Positions 35,473-43,783 of a stretch of DNA of 64,000 nt are shown piece by piece. The translations under genes and the position numbers were made by a program. A model generated the notes under the pieces. That model did not search any database and was not told the origin of the DNA. It worked only from the letters and a program-made list of their open reading frames with translations. The DNA lies in the NCBI RefSeq assembly GCF_014195635.1, contig NZ_JACICC010000005.1:186001-250000 (forward strand), read 5' to 3'. This DNA comes from Pseudochelatococcus contaminans. Lineage in GTDB: Bacteria > Pseudomonadota > Alphaproteobacteria > Rhizobiales > Beijerinckiaceae. How positions within the stretch are numbered: the first letter of the stretch is position 1; every line of letters begins with the position of its first letter.

Positions 35473-36083
35473 ATGAACCTGCATCGGTTCCATTCCGGTC
35501 TTCTGCGAGCGATGCTCTGCAACAAGGAGACTGGATATGGCAGTGATACACAGCGCTGGTTGCGTGCCGGCTGCTTCGAGGCGCTTGCCGAGGATCTGCG
35601 CATGCTTTTGCGTCTCGCCGCCGGTCAGCCGGAGCAGCCGACGGCCGCACCCTGCGCTCGACGTCGGAAAGCGGGGCCAGGGCCGGTTATAACGGCGCGA
35701 AGTGCAAGAAGGGCTCGAAGCTGCATCTGGCGTTCGGCACGCTCAGCCATATGCTTGCCATGCACGTCACGCCTGCTGATGTCGGAGACAGGGCCGAGGC
35801 GATCCAGGCGGCCACCGATCAGGGCTATACGGGTGAGAAACCTGAAAAGGCGGCCGTCGGACACGGTATTCGGCTTGAGGTCGCCATGCTGCCGGAGGCC
35901 AGGCTCGGCTTTGTCCTGCTGCCCAGACGATGGGTTATCGAACGATCCTTCGCCTGGACAACGTGGTTCCGACGTCTCGTCAGGGACTACGAACGATGCG
36001 CCAAAACCCTCGCCGATCTTCATCTCGTAGCATTCGCATATATCATGCTCAAAAACGTCGCTGTACTCGCCGCTGGTTCATAA
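35473..36083 (+). pseudogene. Decayed IS5-family transposase
   Basis: One frame gives QRWLRAGCFEALAEDLRMLL and ends near 35645; a second frame continues DGRTLRSTSESGARAGYNGA, KKGSKLHLAFGTLSHMLAMH, VTPADVGDRAEAI and finishes with the conserved C-terminal block LPRRWVIERSFAWTTWFRRL...YERCAKTLADLH at 36083. So there is a frameshift near 35645. By comparison with the family as I remember it, about ten residues are also missing between IQAAT and DQGYTGE. Clear terminal repeats were not found. Confidence 0.8.
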
Positions 36084-36221
36084 CAACCTCTAGGCTTCGA
36101 TGTTATTCAGTTCAGAGGGGAATGGCTTTCCAGCCCGGTCATTACGTCAGCACGGAAGACGCGCACGACCGCCACAGCTAACCAAGGCCCCCCACAACTG
36201 ACAAAAGCTCCCGCGAGCGCC

Positions 36222-37685
36222 CTACTCCGGCGGCGCTGGCCAATCGAGGTCCGCCAGCTCGGACGTATCGTAAGCGATGAGGCGGCTGTACAACTCATCG
36301 CGCATCTCGTTCAGGAACGAGCGCGACAACGCGCGCACCAAGCGCCCGGATGCCTCACTCAACCCGGACACGCCGGATGTTATCTTCCCGTGGTTGAGAA
36401 CCGCCTGGAAGTTGTAACAGTAAAGCAGCTTCAGCCCCGGACATGTGCCAGGCTTCTTCTCCTGAAAAGCCAATCCTTCATCAAGATAAGGGGTGCTTAG
36501 AAGCGACCTGTCAAAAGCACCGTCACGCTGGCTAGGCAGGATGTCATCCCACGTCAGAATTTTATCCGCTATCGCGTCAAACTCCGGCCGCAAGGAGAGA
36601 TCGACCTCAAAACCCGTCGCCAGCACCAGCCTGTCGAGGTGATGGACGCATTTGGGTGTCTGCACGGCCAAATGGCCCTCGCTCTCATGGGCAGATAAAA
36701 TCGGGCTGCCAGTGTGGAGGAAGACGTTTTCATGCCTAAGCACACGTTCCACGCTATGCCGTGGCGGTGGAATCTGCTCGGCCATGCCGTAGCGTAAGAT
36801 CTTCCACTTCCACTCATCGGGCAGACCAGAGAAGCCCAGCTTCAAGCCTTCATGGGAGATTGCCGTAAACTTGTCGACGTGAGGCATTTCCTTGCGTCGC
36901 ACGAAGATATGCACGCGTCGCGCACCCTTTTCCAGCGCCTCAGCCGCGTTATCCATCGCGGATGCACCTGCGCCGACAATGCCGACATCAAGGCCGCGAA
37001 ACGTTGCAAAATCACGCTCATGCGCCGCATGAAGCCAAAAACGACGGTCTATGTTGCGGATGAATTCTGGTATGGCCGGCCCGCCCAATCCGCCAAGACC
37101 GGTGGCGAGAACGACACGTCGCGCGCTCACATTTTTGGTGCCGTCCCCGGAGCGGAACGTCAGGCGGACACTCTGATCGTCGGATGGATCGAGGCCGGTC
37201 AGCTCAATGCCGTTCAGCACCGGCAGACGCAGAATACGGCGATACCATATCAGATAATCCATCCACATCGCACGCGGGATGAAGCTCAGCTCGTCCCACG
37301 CACGCGCGCCGAAACAGGCGGTGAACCAAGCCCGGAATGTCAGTGACGGAACTCCGAGGGCCGGGCCGGCAGCCTCTTTGGCGGTGCGCAGCGTTTCCAT
37401 CCGCGCGAAAGTCACCCACGGCCCTTCAAGACCTGCTGGCGACTTGTCGAACACGGCGATCCTGTCGATACCGGCGAAGATGAGCGCCGCCGCAACCGTC
37501 AATCCCGCCATGCCGCCGCCGATGATGGCGACGTCCAGCAGCTCGTCGCCGCTGTCATCACGGCGCGGTGTCACCCATGATGCAGCCGGCAACTGGAGAA
37601 ACAGAAGATCTTCGGCAACACGCTCTTCAAGTTTTGCCAGCGCGTGCCGATCCGCTTTGTCCGCGGTCAGGAAACTATCAGCCAT
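36222..37685 (-). CDS. Flavin-containing NAD(P)H-dependent monooxygenase-like oxidoreductase
   Basis: 487 residues from the ATG at 37685, placed seven bases after the stop of the preceding gene. Two dinucleotide motifs: FAD site DVAIIGGGMAGLTVAAAL near residue 50 and NADPH site DVGIVGAGASAMDNAAEALE near residue 235, plus LVLATGFEVD near the C-terminus, the layout of class B flavoprotein monooxygenases (FMO, N-hydroxylating or Baeyer-Villiger type). Soluble. Last gene of the minus-strand sugar-type ABC operon, so it probably oxidises the imported compound or a product. The substrate cannot be read from sequence. Confidence 0.85.
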   Translation of the reverse strand: MADSFLTADKADRHALAKLEERVAEDLLFLQLPAASWVTPRRDDSGDELLDVAIIGGGMAGLTVAAALIFAGIDRIAVFDKSPAGLEGPWVTFARMETLRTAKEAAGPALGVPSLTFRAWFTACFGARAWDELSFIPRAMWMDYLIWYRRILRLPVLNGIELTGLDPSDDQSVRLTFRSGDGTKNVSARRVVLATGLGGLGGPAIPEFIRNIDRRFWLHAAHERDFATFRGLDVGIVGAGASAMDNAAEALEKGARRVHIFVRRKEMPHVDKFTAISHEGLKLGFSGLPDEWKWKILRYGMAEQIPPPRHSVERVLRHENVFLHTGSPILSAHESEGHLAVQTPKCVHHLDRLVLATGFEVDLSLRPEFDAIADKILTWDDILPSQRDGAFDRSLLSTPYLDEGLAFQEKKPGTCPGLKLLYCYNFQAVLNHGKITSGVSGLSEASGRLVRALSRSFLNEMRDELYSRLIAYDTSELADLDWPAPPE

Positions 37686-37692
37686 AGTGGCG

Positions 37693-38814
37693 TCATCCGA
37701 ATGAGAGAACCGAAGCAGCGATATAGCGTTCAGGCCCCGCCGCATCGTTGAAGTAATAGACCGTCACCACGCAGCCATCGTCACCGACAACGAGGCGCGG
37801 ATAGCCCAGATCCGGCAGATGGCCATCGTCCCGCAAAACGATCTCGTCGCCCCAGGTCGCGCCATTATCCAAACTCGTTCGCGCTCGTATGCCGTAAGGC
37901 GGATCACGAAAACCGTAAACGATGATCAGGCGCCCGTCCGGCAGCAGACCAAGAGCAGGCGGGTTGCCCATGAATCCGGTGTTGTCAACGGCCCGACTCA
38001 CCACATGCCAGCTTTCGCCCTGATCGTCCGAACGGTAGATGTCAATCCATGAACTGTTCGGCGCGGTTTTGTCCGGTCCGGAGCAGCGAATCGCCGCCAG
38101 AATTGCCCCGTCCGGCAGCTTCAGGGACGATGGCATGATCGAAAAACCGGCAGGCTCCTCGCCGACGAACGATGTGAACCGAAACGATGCTCCGCCGTCC
38201 TGTGTCCGGGCGCAGAACACACGGCCCTCGCGCCCGTTCTGCTTGGCTGTGGTGAGCAGAAACAACGCATCGTGGTCGCCCAGTGGCACGACATCCGTTC
38301 GCGCGGCAATGCCACCCGCGATAGGAATCGCGATGGGATGAGGCCCGGTCCACGACAGCCCCCTATCCCGGCTGACGTAGAACCAACTGATGGCATCGGT
38401 ATGCAGCCCCGTGCGGGCGCAGAGGATGATGGTTTCCGGATCGAGGAAATTGATCGGCTCCACCGGCGTCTCGAAATCTTTCCCCGGATCGATGGCGTGA
38501 CCGGCTTGCAGCAGGGCGACGACATGCTCATCACCGGACAGGATGGCGCTGCCGGGCAGTTTTCCCGTAAACGGTTCAACGATCCAGGTTGCGCCGCCAT
38601 CCCGGCTGCGCGCCTGCCGCGGCGTGAACGGGCGCTCCCTGTCTCGCGCGTGAAGCTGTTCAGCAGCACCAAGATGGCCCTGCAGGAATATGACAAGGAT
38701 CTCGTCACCCCACGCCCACAAGCCATAGTTTGCCGGCCAGCCGGCGAACGCGTCCTGCTCGCGGAACACGATGTGATGCTTCACACCCGCCGGTGAATGA
38801 ACGGTTCTGTCCAT
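37693..38814 (-). CDS. Sialidase-like beta-propeller protein (BNR/Asp-box repeats)
   Basis: 373 residues from the ATG at 38814; an in-frame start at 38859 would add 15 residues. Five Asp-box-like repeats spaced round the chain mark a six-bladed propeller: SRDGGATW, SRDRGLSW, TQDGGASF, SDDQGESW, SLDNGATW. No signal peptide, so the protein is likely cytoplasmic, unlike secreted sialidases. I do not see the FRIP motif, so true sialidase activity is doubtful; a glycoside hydrolase or lyase role on an imported sugar conjugate is possible. It lies between the permease genes and the flavin monooxygenase in one operon. Confidence 0.8.
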   Translation of the reverse strand: MDRTVHSPAGVKHHIVFREQDAFAGWPANYGLWAWGDEILVIFLQGHLGAAEQLHARDRERPFTPRQARSRDGGATWIVEPFTGKLPGSAILSGDEHVVALLQAGHAIDPGKDFETPVEPINFLDPETIILCARTGLHTDAISWFYVSRDRGLSWTGPHPIAIPIAGGIAARTDVVPLGDHDALFLLTTAKQNGREGRVFCARTQDGGASFRFTSFVGEEPAGFSIMPSSLKLPDGAILAAIRCSGPDKTAPNSSWIDIYRSDDQGESWHVVSRAVDNTGFMGNPPALGLLPDGRLIIVYGFRDPPYGIRARTSLDNGATWGDEIVLRDDGHLPDLGYPRLVVGDDGCVVTVYYFNDAAGPERYIAASVLSFG

Positions 38815-38918
38815 CGTCACTAACAACCTCTGGAGCGGTTCGCGCGCAAGTCGATCCATCCACTTGAACGCAAGTTGCGGTAAATTAAAGGGTTACGGCG
38901 CTCTGCCCGGAAAACGCT

Positions 38919-39815
38919 TTAACCCTTGAGACCTGTGCTGGCGAAATTCTGGATGAAATGACGCTGCGCACTGAGAAACACGATAATCATGGGGGCGGTA
39001 ATCAGCGCCGCCGCGGCCATGACGACATTCCAGCGTGTGTCAGGCCCGCTGTGGAGCAACTGCAGCCCCGTCTGAAGCGTCCCCATGTCGCGCGTCGATG
39101 TCAAAATAAGCGGCCAGACGAAGTCGTTCCACGCCTGCTGAAAGCTGAGTATCGCCAGCACCGTCAGCGCCGGGCGGGACAGCGGCAGCAGGATTTTACG
39201 GAAGATGGCGAAACTCCCCGCACCGTCCAGACGCGCCGATTCCTCATATTCAGGCGGCACCCGGATGAAGAACTGGCGCATCAGAAAAATGCCGAACGGA
39301 GTTGCCGCATTGGGCAGGATCAGGCCCGCATAGGTGTTCAACAAACCCGTGCCGCCATTGCCAAGCCAGTCGTTGCCGCCCGCAAACGGAATGTGCTTCA
39401 CAATGAGAAACACCGGTATAATCTGGCTTTGCGTCGGCACCATCAAAAGCGCCAGCACAAGCGCGAAGAGCGCATTGCGCCCGCGAAACTCCAGCCGCGC
39501 AAAGGCGTATCCTGCCAGCGAGCACAGGATCAGGTTGGCCAGCGTGGTGCCGCCCGCGTAGATGAGGCTGTTGACAAGCTGCTGCCCTGCATAAGGCAGT
39601 TGCAGCACCTCGATGTAATTGCCCAGATTGGGCGCGGTTGGCAGCCAGGTTGGCGGAAACACGTACATTTCCTGCCCGGTTTTGAATGACGCCGATAGCA
39701 TCCAGAGATACGGAGCGATCGTGACAGCCGCCGCGAACAGCAGCAGGGCCGCTGCAAGAAACCGCTCCGCTCCGGATTGGAACAACGCGCCGCCGGTGTG
39801 TTTTATCGTAGCCAT
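38919..39815 (-). CDS. Carbohydrate-type ABC permease, MalG/UgpE-like
   Basis: 298 residues, start ATG at 39815, which shares one base with the upstream stop (TGATG). Six membrane helices, with the coupling EAA loop EYEESARLDGAGSFAIFRKI and LPLSRPALTVLAILSFQQAW near residues 200-240, as in CUT1 sugar transporters. It pairs with the permease upstream and the MalK-type ATPase at 42237. Confidence 0.92.
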   Translation of the reverse strand: MATIKHTGGALFQSGAERFLAAALLLFAAAVTIAPYLWMLSASFKTGQEMYVFPPTWLPTAPNLGNYIEVLQLPYAGQQLVNSLIYAGGTTLANLILCSLAGYAFARLEFRGRNALFALVLALLMVPTQSQIIPVFLIVKHIPFAGGNDWLGNGGTGLLNTYAGLILPNAATPFGIFLMRQFFIRVPPEYEESARLDGAGSFAIFRKILLPLSRPALTVLAILSFQQAWNDFVWPLILTSTRDMGTLQTGLQLLHSGPDTRWNVVMAAAALITAPMIIVFLSAQRHFIQNFASTGLKG

Positions 39816-40681
39816 CAAACCCTCAGCTTCCTGGCGACCCATGCGCCAATCAGCGAGAACAACAGGATTGTAAAGAAGAGCACGGTCGACATCGCCGACG
39901 CATATCCGAACCGCGTAAACCCGAAGGCGGTCTGGTACATCTGGAAAACGATGGTCGAGGTGGCGTTCAGCGGCCCTCCCCCTGTCATGGCGTAGATCAA
40001 GCCGAAAACCTGGAAGGACTGAACGATCAAAATGATCAGCAGGTAGAACGTGACGGAAGACAGCAGCGGAATTGTAATCCGGAAGAAGATGGTCAAACTG
40101 CCTGCGTCGTCGATGCGCGCCGCCTCATAAACATATTCGGGAATATCCTGAAGGCCGGCAAGGTAGATGACCATGGCCGTGCCGAAGTCGCGCCAGATCG
40201 ACACGACCATCAAGGCGCCAAGCGCGATATTGGGATTTTGCAGCCATAGCTGGCGGGGCAACCCGAGCGTGCTCAAAAGCCCGTTAAGCGGGCCTGCGTG
40301 CGGTTCATAAAGATAGAGCCACACCGTTGCGCACGCTATCAGCGAGGTCAGGGCGGGCAGATAGAAGATCGTGCGTACCGCAACCCGCCCTGTGAAACGG
40401 CGATTGACGGCAACCGCGGCCAGAAGGCCGAGGAACATCGTCGGAATGGTCACGCCGACCGTGTAGACGATCGTGTTCCACACTGCCTGATGAAAACGGT
40501 AATCGTTGAACAGCGTGATGTAGTTCTGAAGTCCCACCAACCGCGTCGGACGCAGAAAGGTAACATTGGTGAAGCTCATCCCAATGGTCAGCACCGCCGG
40601 CAAAAGCAACGTCAGAACAAGAATAAACAACGCCGGAGCGATGAACAAATACGCCGATGTGGCAGTGGAACCTCTTTGCAT
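39815..40681 (-). CDS. Carbohydrate-type ABC permease, MalF/UgpA-like
   Basis: 288 residues with six membrane helices and the EAA loop DIPEYVYEAARIDDAGSLTI near residue 185. CUT1-type inner-membrane subunit. A 186-base gap with a 17-base-pair hairpin separates it from the binding-protein gene upstream in the same operon. Confidence 0.92.
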   Translation of the reverse strand: MQRGSTATSAYLFIAPALFILVLTLLLPAVLTIGMSFTNVTFLRPTRLVGLQNYITLFNDYRFHQAVWNTIVYTVGVTIPTMFLGLLAAVAVNRRFTGRVAVRTIFYLPALTSLIACATVWLYLYEPHAGPLNGLLSTLGLPRQLWLQNPNIALGALMVVSIWRDFGTAMVIYLAGLQDIPEYVYEAARIDDAGSLTIFFRITIPLLSSVTFYLLIILIVQSFQVFGLIYAMTGGGPLNATSTIVFQMYQTAFGFTRFGYASAMSTVLFFTILLFSLIGAWVARKLRV

Positions 40682-40811
40682 GATCCCCGATCACGCTCCC
40701 CTTGCATGTATGCCGGATTTCGGCCTCGCGAATAGTAGTCGTGCGGTCCGCGAGAAAGCCGGAGCGCGTCCCCATAACAAACGGACGATGCGCATTGGCA
40801 GCGCGCAACGA

Positions 40812-40848
40812 GCGTGGGCTTGCCGATGAGGCATCGGCAAGCCCACGC
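40812..40848 (-). other. Strong intercistronic hairpin after the binding-protein gene
   Basis: Perfect 17-base-pair inverted repeat (40812-40828 and 40832-40848) with a three-base loop, 20 bases past the binding-protein stop. No T-run follows on the minus strand, so it is more likely an mRNA-stabilising or partial-termination hairpin. Such a hairpin would let the binding protein be made in excess over the permeases. Confidence 0.7.
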
Positions 40849-40867
40849 AACATGGCGTCAATCAGCC

Positions 40868-42187
40868 TTACACGTCCAGAAGCGGCTCGACTTCGCTGGC
40901 AGCCGCTTTCAGCGCCTGCTCCGGAGATGCCTTCTGATGAACAGCCTGCTGCACAGCCTGGGCGATGATGTTGTAAATCTCCGCCGCCGTCGGCACGACA
41001 GCCGGATGATCGGGCGCATAGGTCGAGAACTCGGCGAACTGTGCGAGCAACGGATCGGCAAGGAAGCGAGGATCCTTCTGCGCGGCCTTGAGCGCCGGGA
41101 CATTCTTGCTTTCCAGCGCGAAAGCCACCTGCCGATCCAGCGACAATGCAAACTGGATAAAGGTCAGTGCGGCGGGGCGGTTCGTCGCGGAAGCCGGAAC
41201 GGCGAAGCTGAACGGATCGACGAAGGAGGTAAAGCCATCCTGCTCCTTCGGGAATCCGGAAATGCCAAGATCAATCCCTGCGTTCACAGCATGGTTGATA
41301 CTGTAGTTACCGGCCACATAGGAGGCGGCACGCTTCTGGTTGAAGATGTGGTTTGTGCCCGTGCCGCCGACGCCGAATCCGACATCCGAAACACGATCCA
41401 CGTGAATGAGATCGTAGATGAATTGCAGGGCCTTGACGCCTTCCGGTCCCGCGAAAGTGGGCTTCTTGAGATCCTGGCTGAGCAGCGATCCGCCGGCACC
41501 TTGCAGCAGCAACAGGAAGAGGCTCCACGCGGCCTCATCGTTGTTGAAGGGGTTGAATCCCGCCACTTCCAGCTCACCGCGACTGTTGCGCTTCGTCAGC
41601 TTGATGGCCCAGTCGCGCAGCTCCTGCCAGTTACGCGGCGGCTTTCCGGCGTCGAGACCCGCTTCCTTCACGTAATCGCGGTTGAACGCAAATCCGCGAG
41701 AGGTGCCATACAGCGGCACGGAATAATGATCGTCACCGATCGCGCTATATGCCAAAAGCGTCGGGTCGACGTCCTGCACCAGATCGAGGCCCTCAATCGC
41801 GCCGTCGAGCTTGAGCAGTTTATCGCCGTAAGCATAGGCCAGCGAGTAATCCCAGTGCTGAACGAAAAGGTCAGGCGCAGTGTTGCTGCTGATCGCGGTC
41901 AGCAACTTCTGGTGCAACTGCACGGGGTCGCCAAACAGATTGCTGTCGAGCGTGATGCCCGGATACGCACTTCTGAAAGCGGCCTCAAGGCTGTCGCCCG
42001 CGGCCTTCTTGCTGCCCGCAAGCTGCGACCAGAAAACAAGCTTGCCTTCAGCAGCCTGTGCCACACCGGACAGCAAGCCGCCCAGAGATGTGGACAGGAA
42101 CACCGCGCCCGCTGCCGCGCCGGACAGTTGCAGGAATTGCCGGCGCGTGGACGATGGAACTGAAGGCGAGGACTTATCGATGCTCAT
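40868..42187 (-). CDS. Extracellular sugar-type ABC substrate-binding protein
   Basis: 439 residues from the ATG at 42187 (AAGGA seven bases upstream). Twin-arginine-type signal: STRRQFLQLSG followed by a hydrophobic stretch and a VAQAAEG cleavage region. Family 1 extracellular solute-binding protein (LVFWSQLAG, YSVPLYGTSRGFAFNRDYVK). Exported to the periplasm, where it captures the substrate for the two permeases encoded downstream. Its gene follows the ATPase gene by 49 bases. Confidence 0.9.
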   Translation of the reverse strand: MSIDKSSPSVPSSTRRQFLQLSGAAAGAVFLSTSLGGLLSGVAQAAEGKLVFWSQLAGSKKAAGDSLEAAFRSAYPGITLDSNLFGDPVQLHQKLLTAISSNTAPDLFVQHWDYSLAYAYGDKLLKLDGAIEGLDLVQDVDPTLLAYSAIGDDHYSVPLYGTSRGFAFNRDYVKEAGLDAGKPPRNWQELRDWAIKLTKRNSRGELEVAGFNPFNNDEAAWSLFLLLLQGAGGSLLSQDLKKPTFAGPEGVKALQFIYDLIHVDRVSDVGFGVGGTGTNHIFNQKRAASYVAGNYSINHAVNAGIDLGISGFPKEQDGFTSFVDPFSFAVPASATNRPAALTFIQFALSLDRQVAFALESKNVPALKAAQKDPRFLADPLLAQFAEFSTYAPDHPAVVPTAAEIYNIIAQAVQQAVHQKASPEQALKAAASEVEPLLDV

Positions 42188-42236
42188 GACATATTCCTTG
42201 TTGGCATAATGAGAAACGGATTGCTTGCGCAACGTC

Positions 42237-43325
42237 TCAGCCGAGTCTTTTTCCAGCATCATCAAACAGATGAATGCCCGTTTCAGCGACTGACAGTTTC
42301 AGCAGATCTCCGGTCGACGTTCTGAAATCACCGGGAAAGAGGCAGATTGTTTGCGCGGCGGCAGGAAAATCCGGTATTCGCCCATGGACAAGCGTTTGAA
42401 CGCCGTGCCGCTCGACAGACGATACCTCTACATGGACGGTGATCGCCTTATCGTTCGCAGGGTCTGAGAACAGCCTGAAAGCTTCCGGCCGAATACCGAC
42501 GAAAGCTGGGCTTTGCCGGGAAATGGCCTCGCCTCCGGCAGTGCGCAGACGATGCAGCAATTCATTGCTCTGTTGTCCGCCGGTATTTGAAATATCGAAA
42601 ATGTTCATTCGCGGGCTGCCGATGAAGGCGGCGACGAAACGGTTGACCGGCTGCTGATAAAGATGCATCGGCTCGCCCGCCTGCTCGATGACGCCGTTGC
42701 GCAGCACGATCAGATCATCCGCCATGGTCATTGCCTCGGCCTGATCGTGGGTGACGTAAATCATCGTCGTGCCAAGCTTCTGTTGCAGTTCACGAAGCTC
42801 CTGCCGCATCTCCATGCGTAGCGAGGCATCGAGGTTCGATAGAGGTTCGTCCATCAGGAAGATTTCCGGCTGGCGGACTATTGCCCGGGCGATGGCGACA
42901 CGCTGCTTCTGACCGCCGGACAGGCGCACAGGCTTTTCGTGAAGGCGCGATGTCATCTGCACGAGTTCCGCGACCTTCTCGACCTCCCTGCGCACCGTCT
43001 CACGGGGCACCTTGCGTGTGCGCAAGGGAAAAGCAATGTTCTCAAAAACGGTGAAATGGGGATACAGCGCGTAGGACTGGAAGACCATCGCGACATTGCG
43101 CTTGCCCGGTGCAACACCCGTGACGTCCCTGTCACCAAGCCGAATGCGGCCGGAGGTCGCCGGGTCCAGCCCCGCGATCAGACGTAGCAGGGTGGACTTG
43201 CCGCAGCCCGACGGACCAATGATCGCGGCCAGCGCCCGATCCGCAACGTGGAAGGAAATGTCGGCCAGTGCGGTGAAGCCGTTGTTATGTATTCTTGTGA
43301 CACTTTCGACCGTCAGCGAAGACAT
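42237..43325 (-). CDS. Carbohydrate-type ABC ATPase, MalK/UgpC-like
   Basis: 362 residues: Walker [13 protein letters not shown], signature LSGGQKQRVAIARAI, Walker B IFLMDEPLSNLD, switch region YVTHDQAEAM, and a C-terminal regulatory TOBE/OB domain (FVGIRPEAFRLF). First gene of a six-gene minus-strand operon (ATPase, binding protein, two permeases, sialidase-like, flavin monooxygenase). A perfect palindromic operator candidate lies 122 bases upstream (43447-43464). Confidence 0.93.
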   Translation of the reverse strand: MSSLTVESVTRIHNNGFTALADISFHVADRALAAIIGPSGCGKSTLLRLIAGLDPATSGRIRLGDRDVTGVAPGKRNVAMVFQSYALYPHFTVFENIAFPLRTRKVPRETVRREVEKVAELVQMTSRLHEKPVRLSGGQKQRVAIARAIVRQPEIFLMDEPLSNLDASLRMEMRQELRELQQKLGTTMIYVTHDQAEAMTMADDLIVLRNGVIEQAGEPMHLYQQPVNRFVAAFIGSPRMNIFDISNTGGQQSNELLHRLRTAGGEAISRQSPAFVGIRPEAFRLFSDPANDKAITVHVEVSSVERHGVQTLVHGRIPDFPAAAQTICLFPGDFRTSTGDLLKLSVAETGIHLFDDAGKRLG

Positions 43326-43446
43326 TGATCATCCATATTCAGAATTTTTCGCGGCCGTTGCAGGCCCGAAAAACCACACCTGCGTCAGCGTTGATCCGGC
43401 CGAAACGCGGATCATGCAACACCTTGCCACGGCACGACGCAGGACC

Positions 43447-43464
43447 ATACAGACACGTCTGTAT
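43447..43464. promoter_or_regulatory. Palindromic operator candidate, site 1
   Basis: ATACAGACACGTCTGTAT: two perfect eight-base arms around a two-base centre. Fits a dimeric repressor of TetR or GntR type. Shares the ACAGAC-NN-GTCTGT core with sites at 43684 and 59350. Confidence 0.65.
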
Positions 43465-43683
43465 ATTGTCTACAAAAACCATTGATATACAAATGACCTG
43501 AATTTGTGGATTATAGAAAAACACAGGGCAATCGTCGCCCACCCGTGAAAACTCTGCTCTCCCTTGGAATAAAACGCCTCATAGCCCCCACGGCCCATGA
43601 GGCAAGCGCATAAGGCATCAAGCCCATCAAGCGCTTGCATCATTCTTTAAGTTAGTTGACTATTTCTATAGATTATTTTAGAG

Positions 43684-43697
43684 ACAGACCTGTCTAG
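43684..43697. promoter_or_regulatory. Palindromic operator candidate, site 2
   Basis: ACAGACCTGTCTAG, 12 of 14 fit to ACAGAC-NN-GTCTGT, 86 bases before the ATG of the Pot-type binding protein and close to a possible -10 element. An overlapping inverted repeat AGACAG-AC-CTGTCT gives it a second possible symmetry centre. Confidence 0.55.
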
Positions 43698-43783
43698 TGA
43701 TTTTGATTCTCGTAAAGCCGCGCAGCCGGGCCGACGCGACCGACAGGCCCCCAGCAGGGCAATGCCCAAGGAAAGGTTTAGAC

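Larger units (their letters stand above)
43326..43783. promoter_or_regulatory. Divergent promoter region between two ABC operons
   Basis: A 458-base gap between the MalK-like gene (minus) and the Pot-type binding protein (plus). It holds two related palindromes (43447-43464; 43684-43697), one near each operon. A TTGACT hexamer at 43656-43661 with TAGAGA 17 bases later is a possible plus-strand promoter that the second palindrome would overlap. The stretch around 43640-43690 is AT-rich. Confidence 0.55.

Noticed and set aside
37693-38814. True secreted sialidase
   Set aside because: No signal peptide and no visible FRIP motif; only the propeller repeats support the name, so it is called sialidase-like.
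40812-40848. Rho-independent terminator inside the sugar ABC operon
   Set aside because: The stem is strong but no T-run follows on the transcribed strand, and the permease genes downstream have no other obvious promoter.
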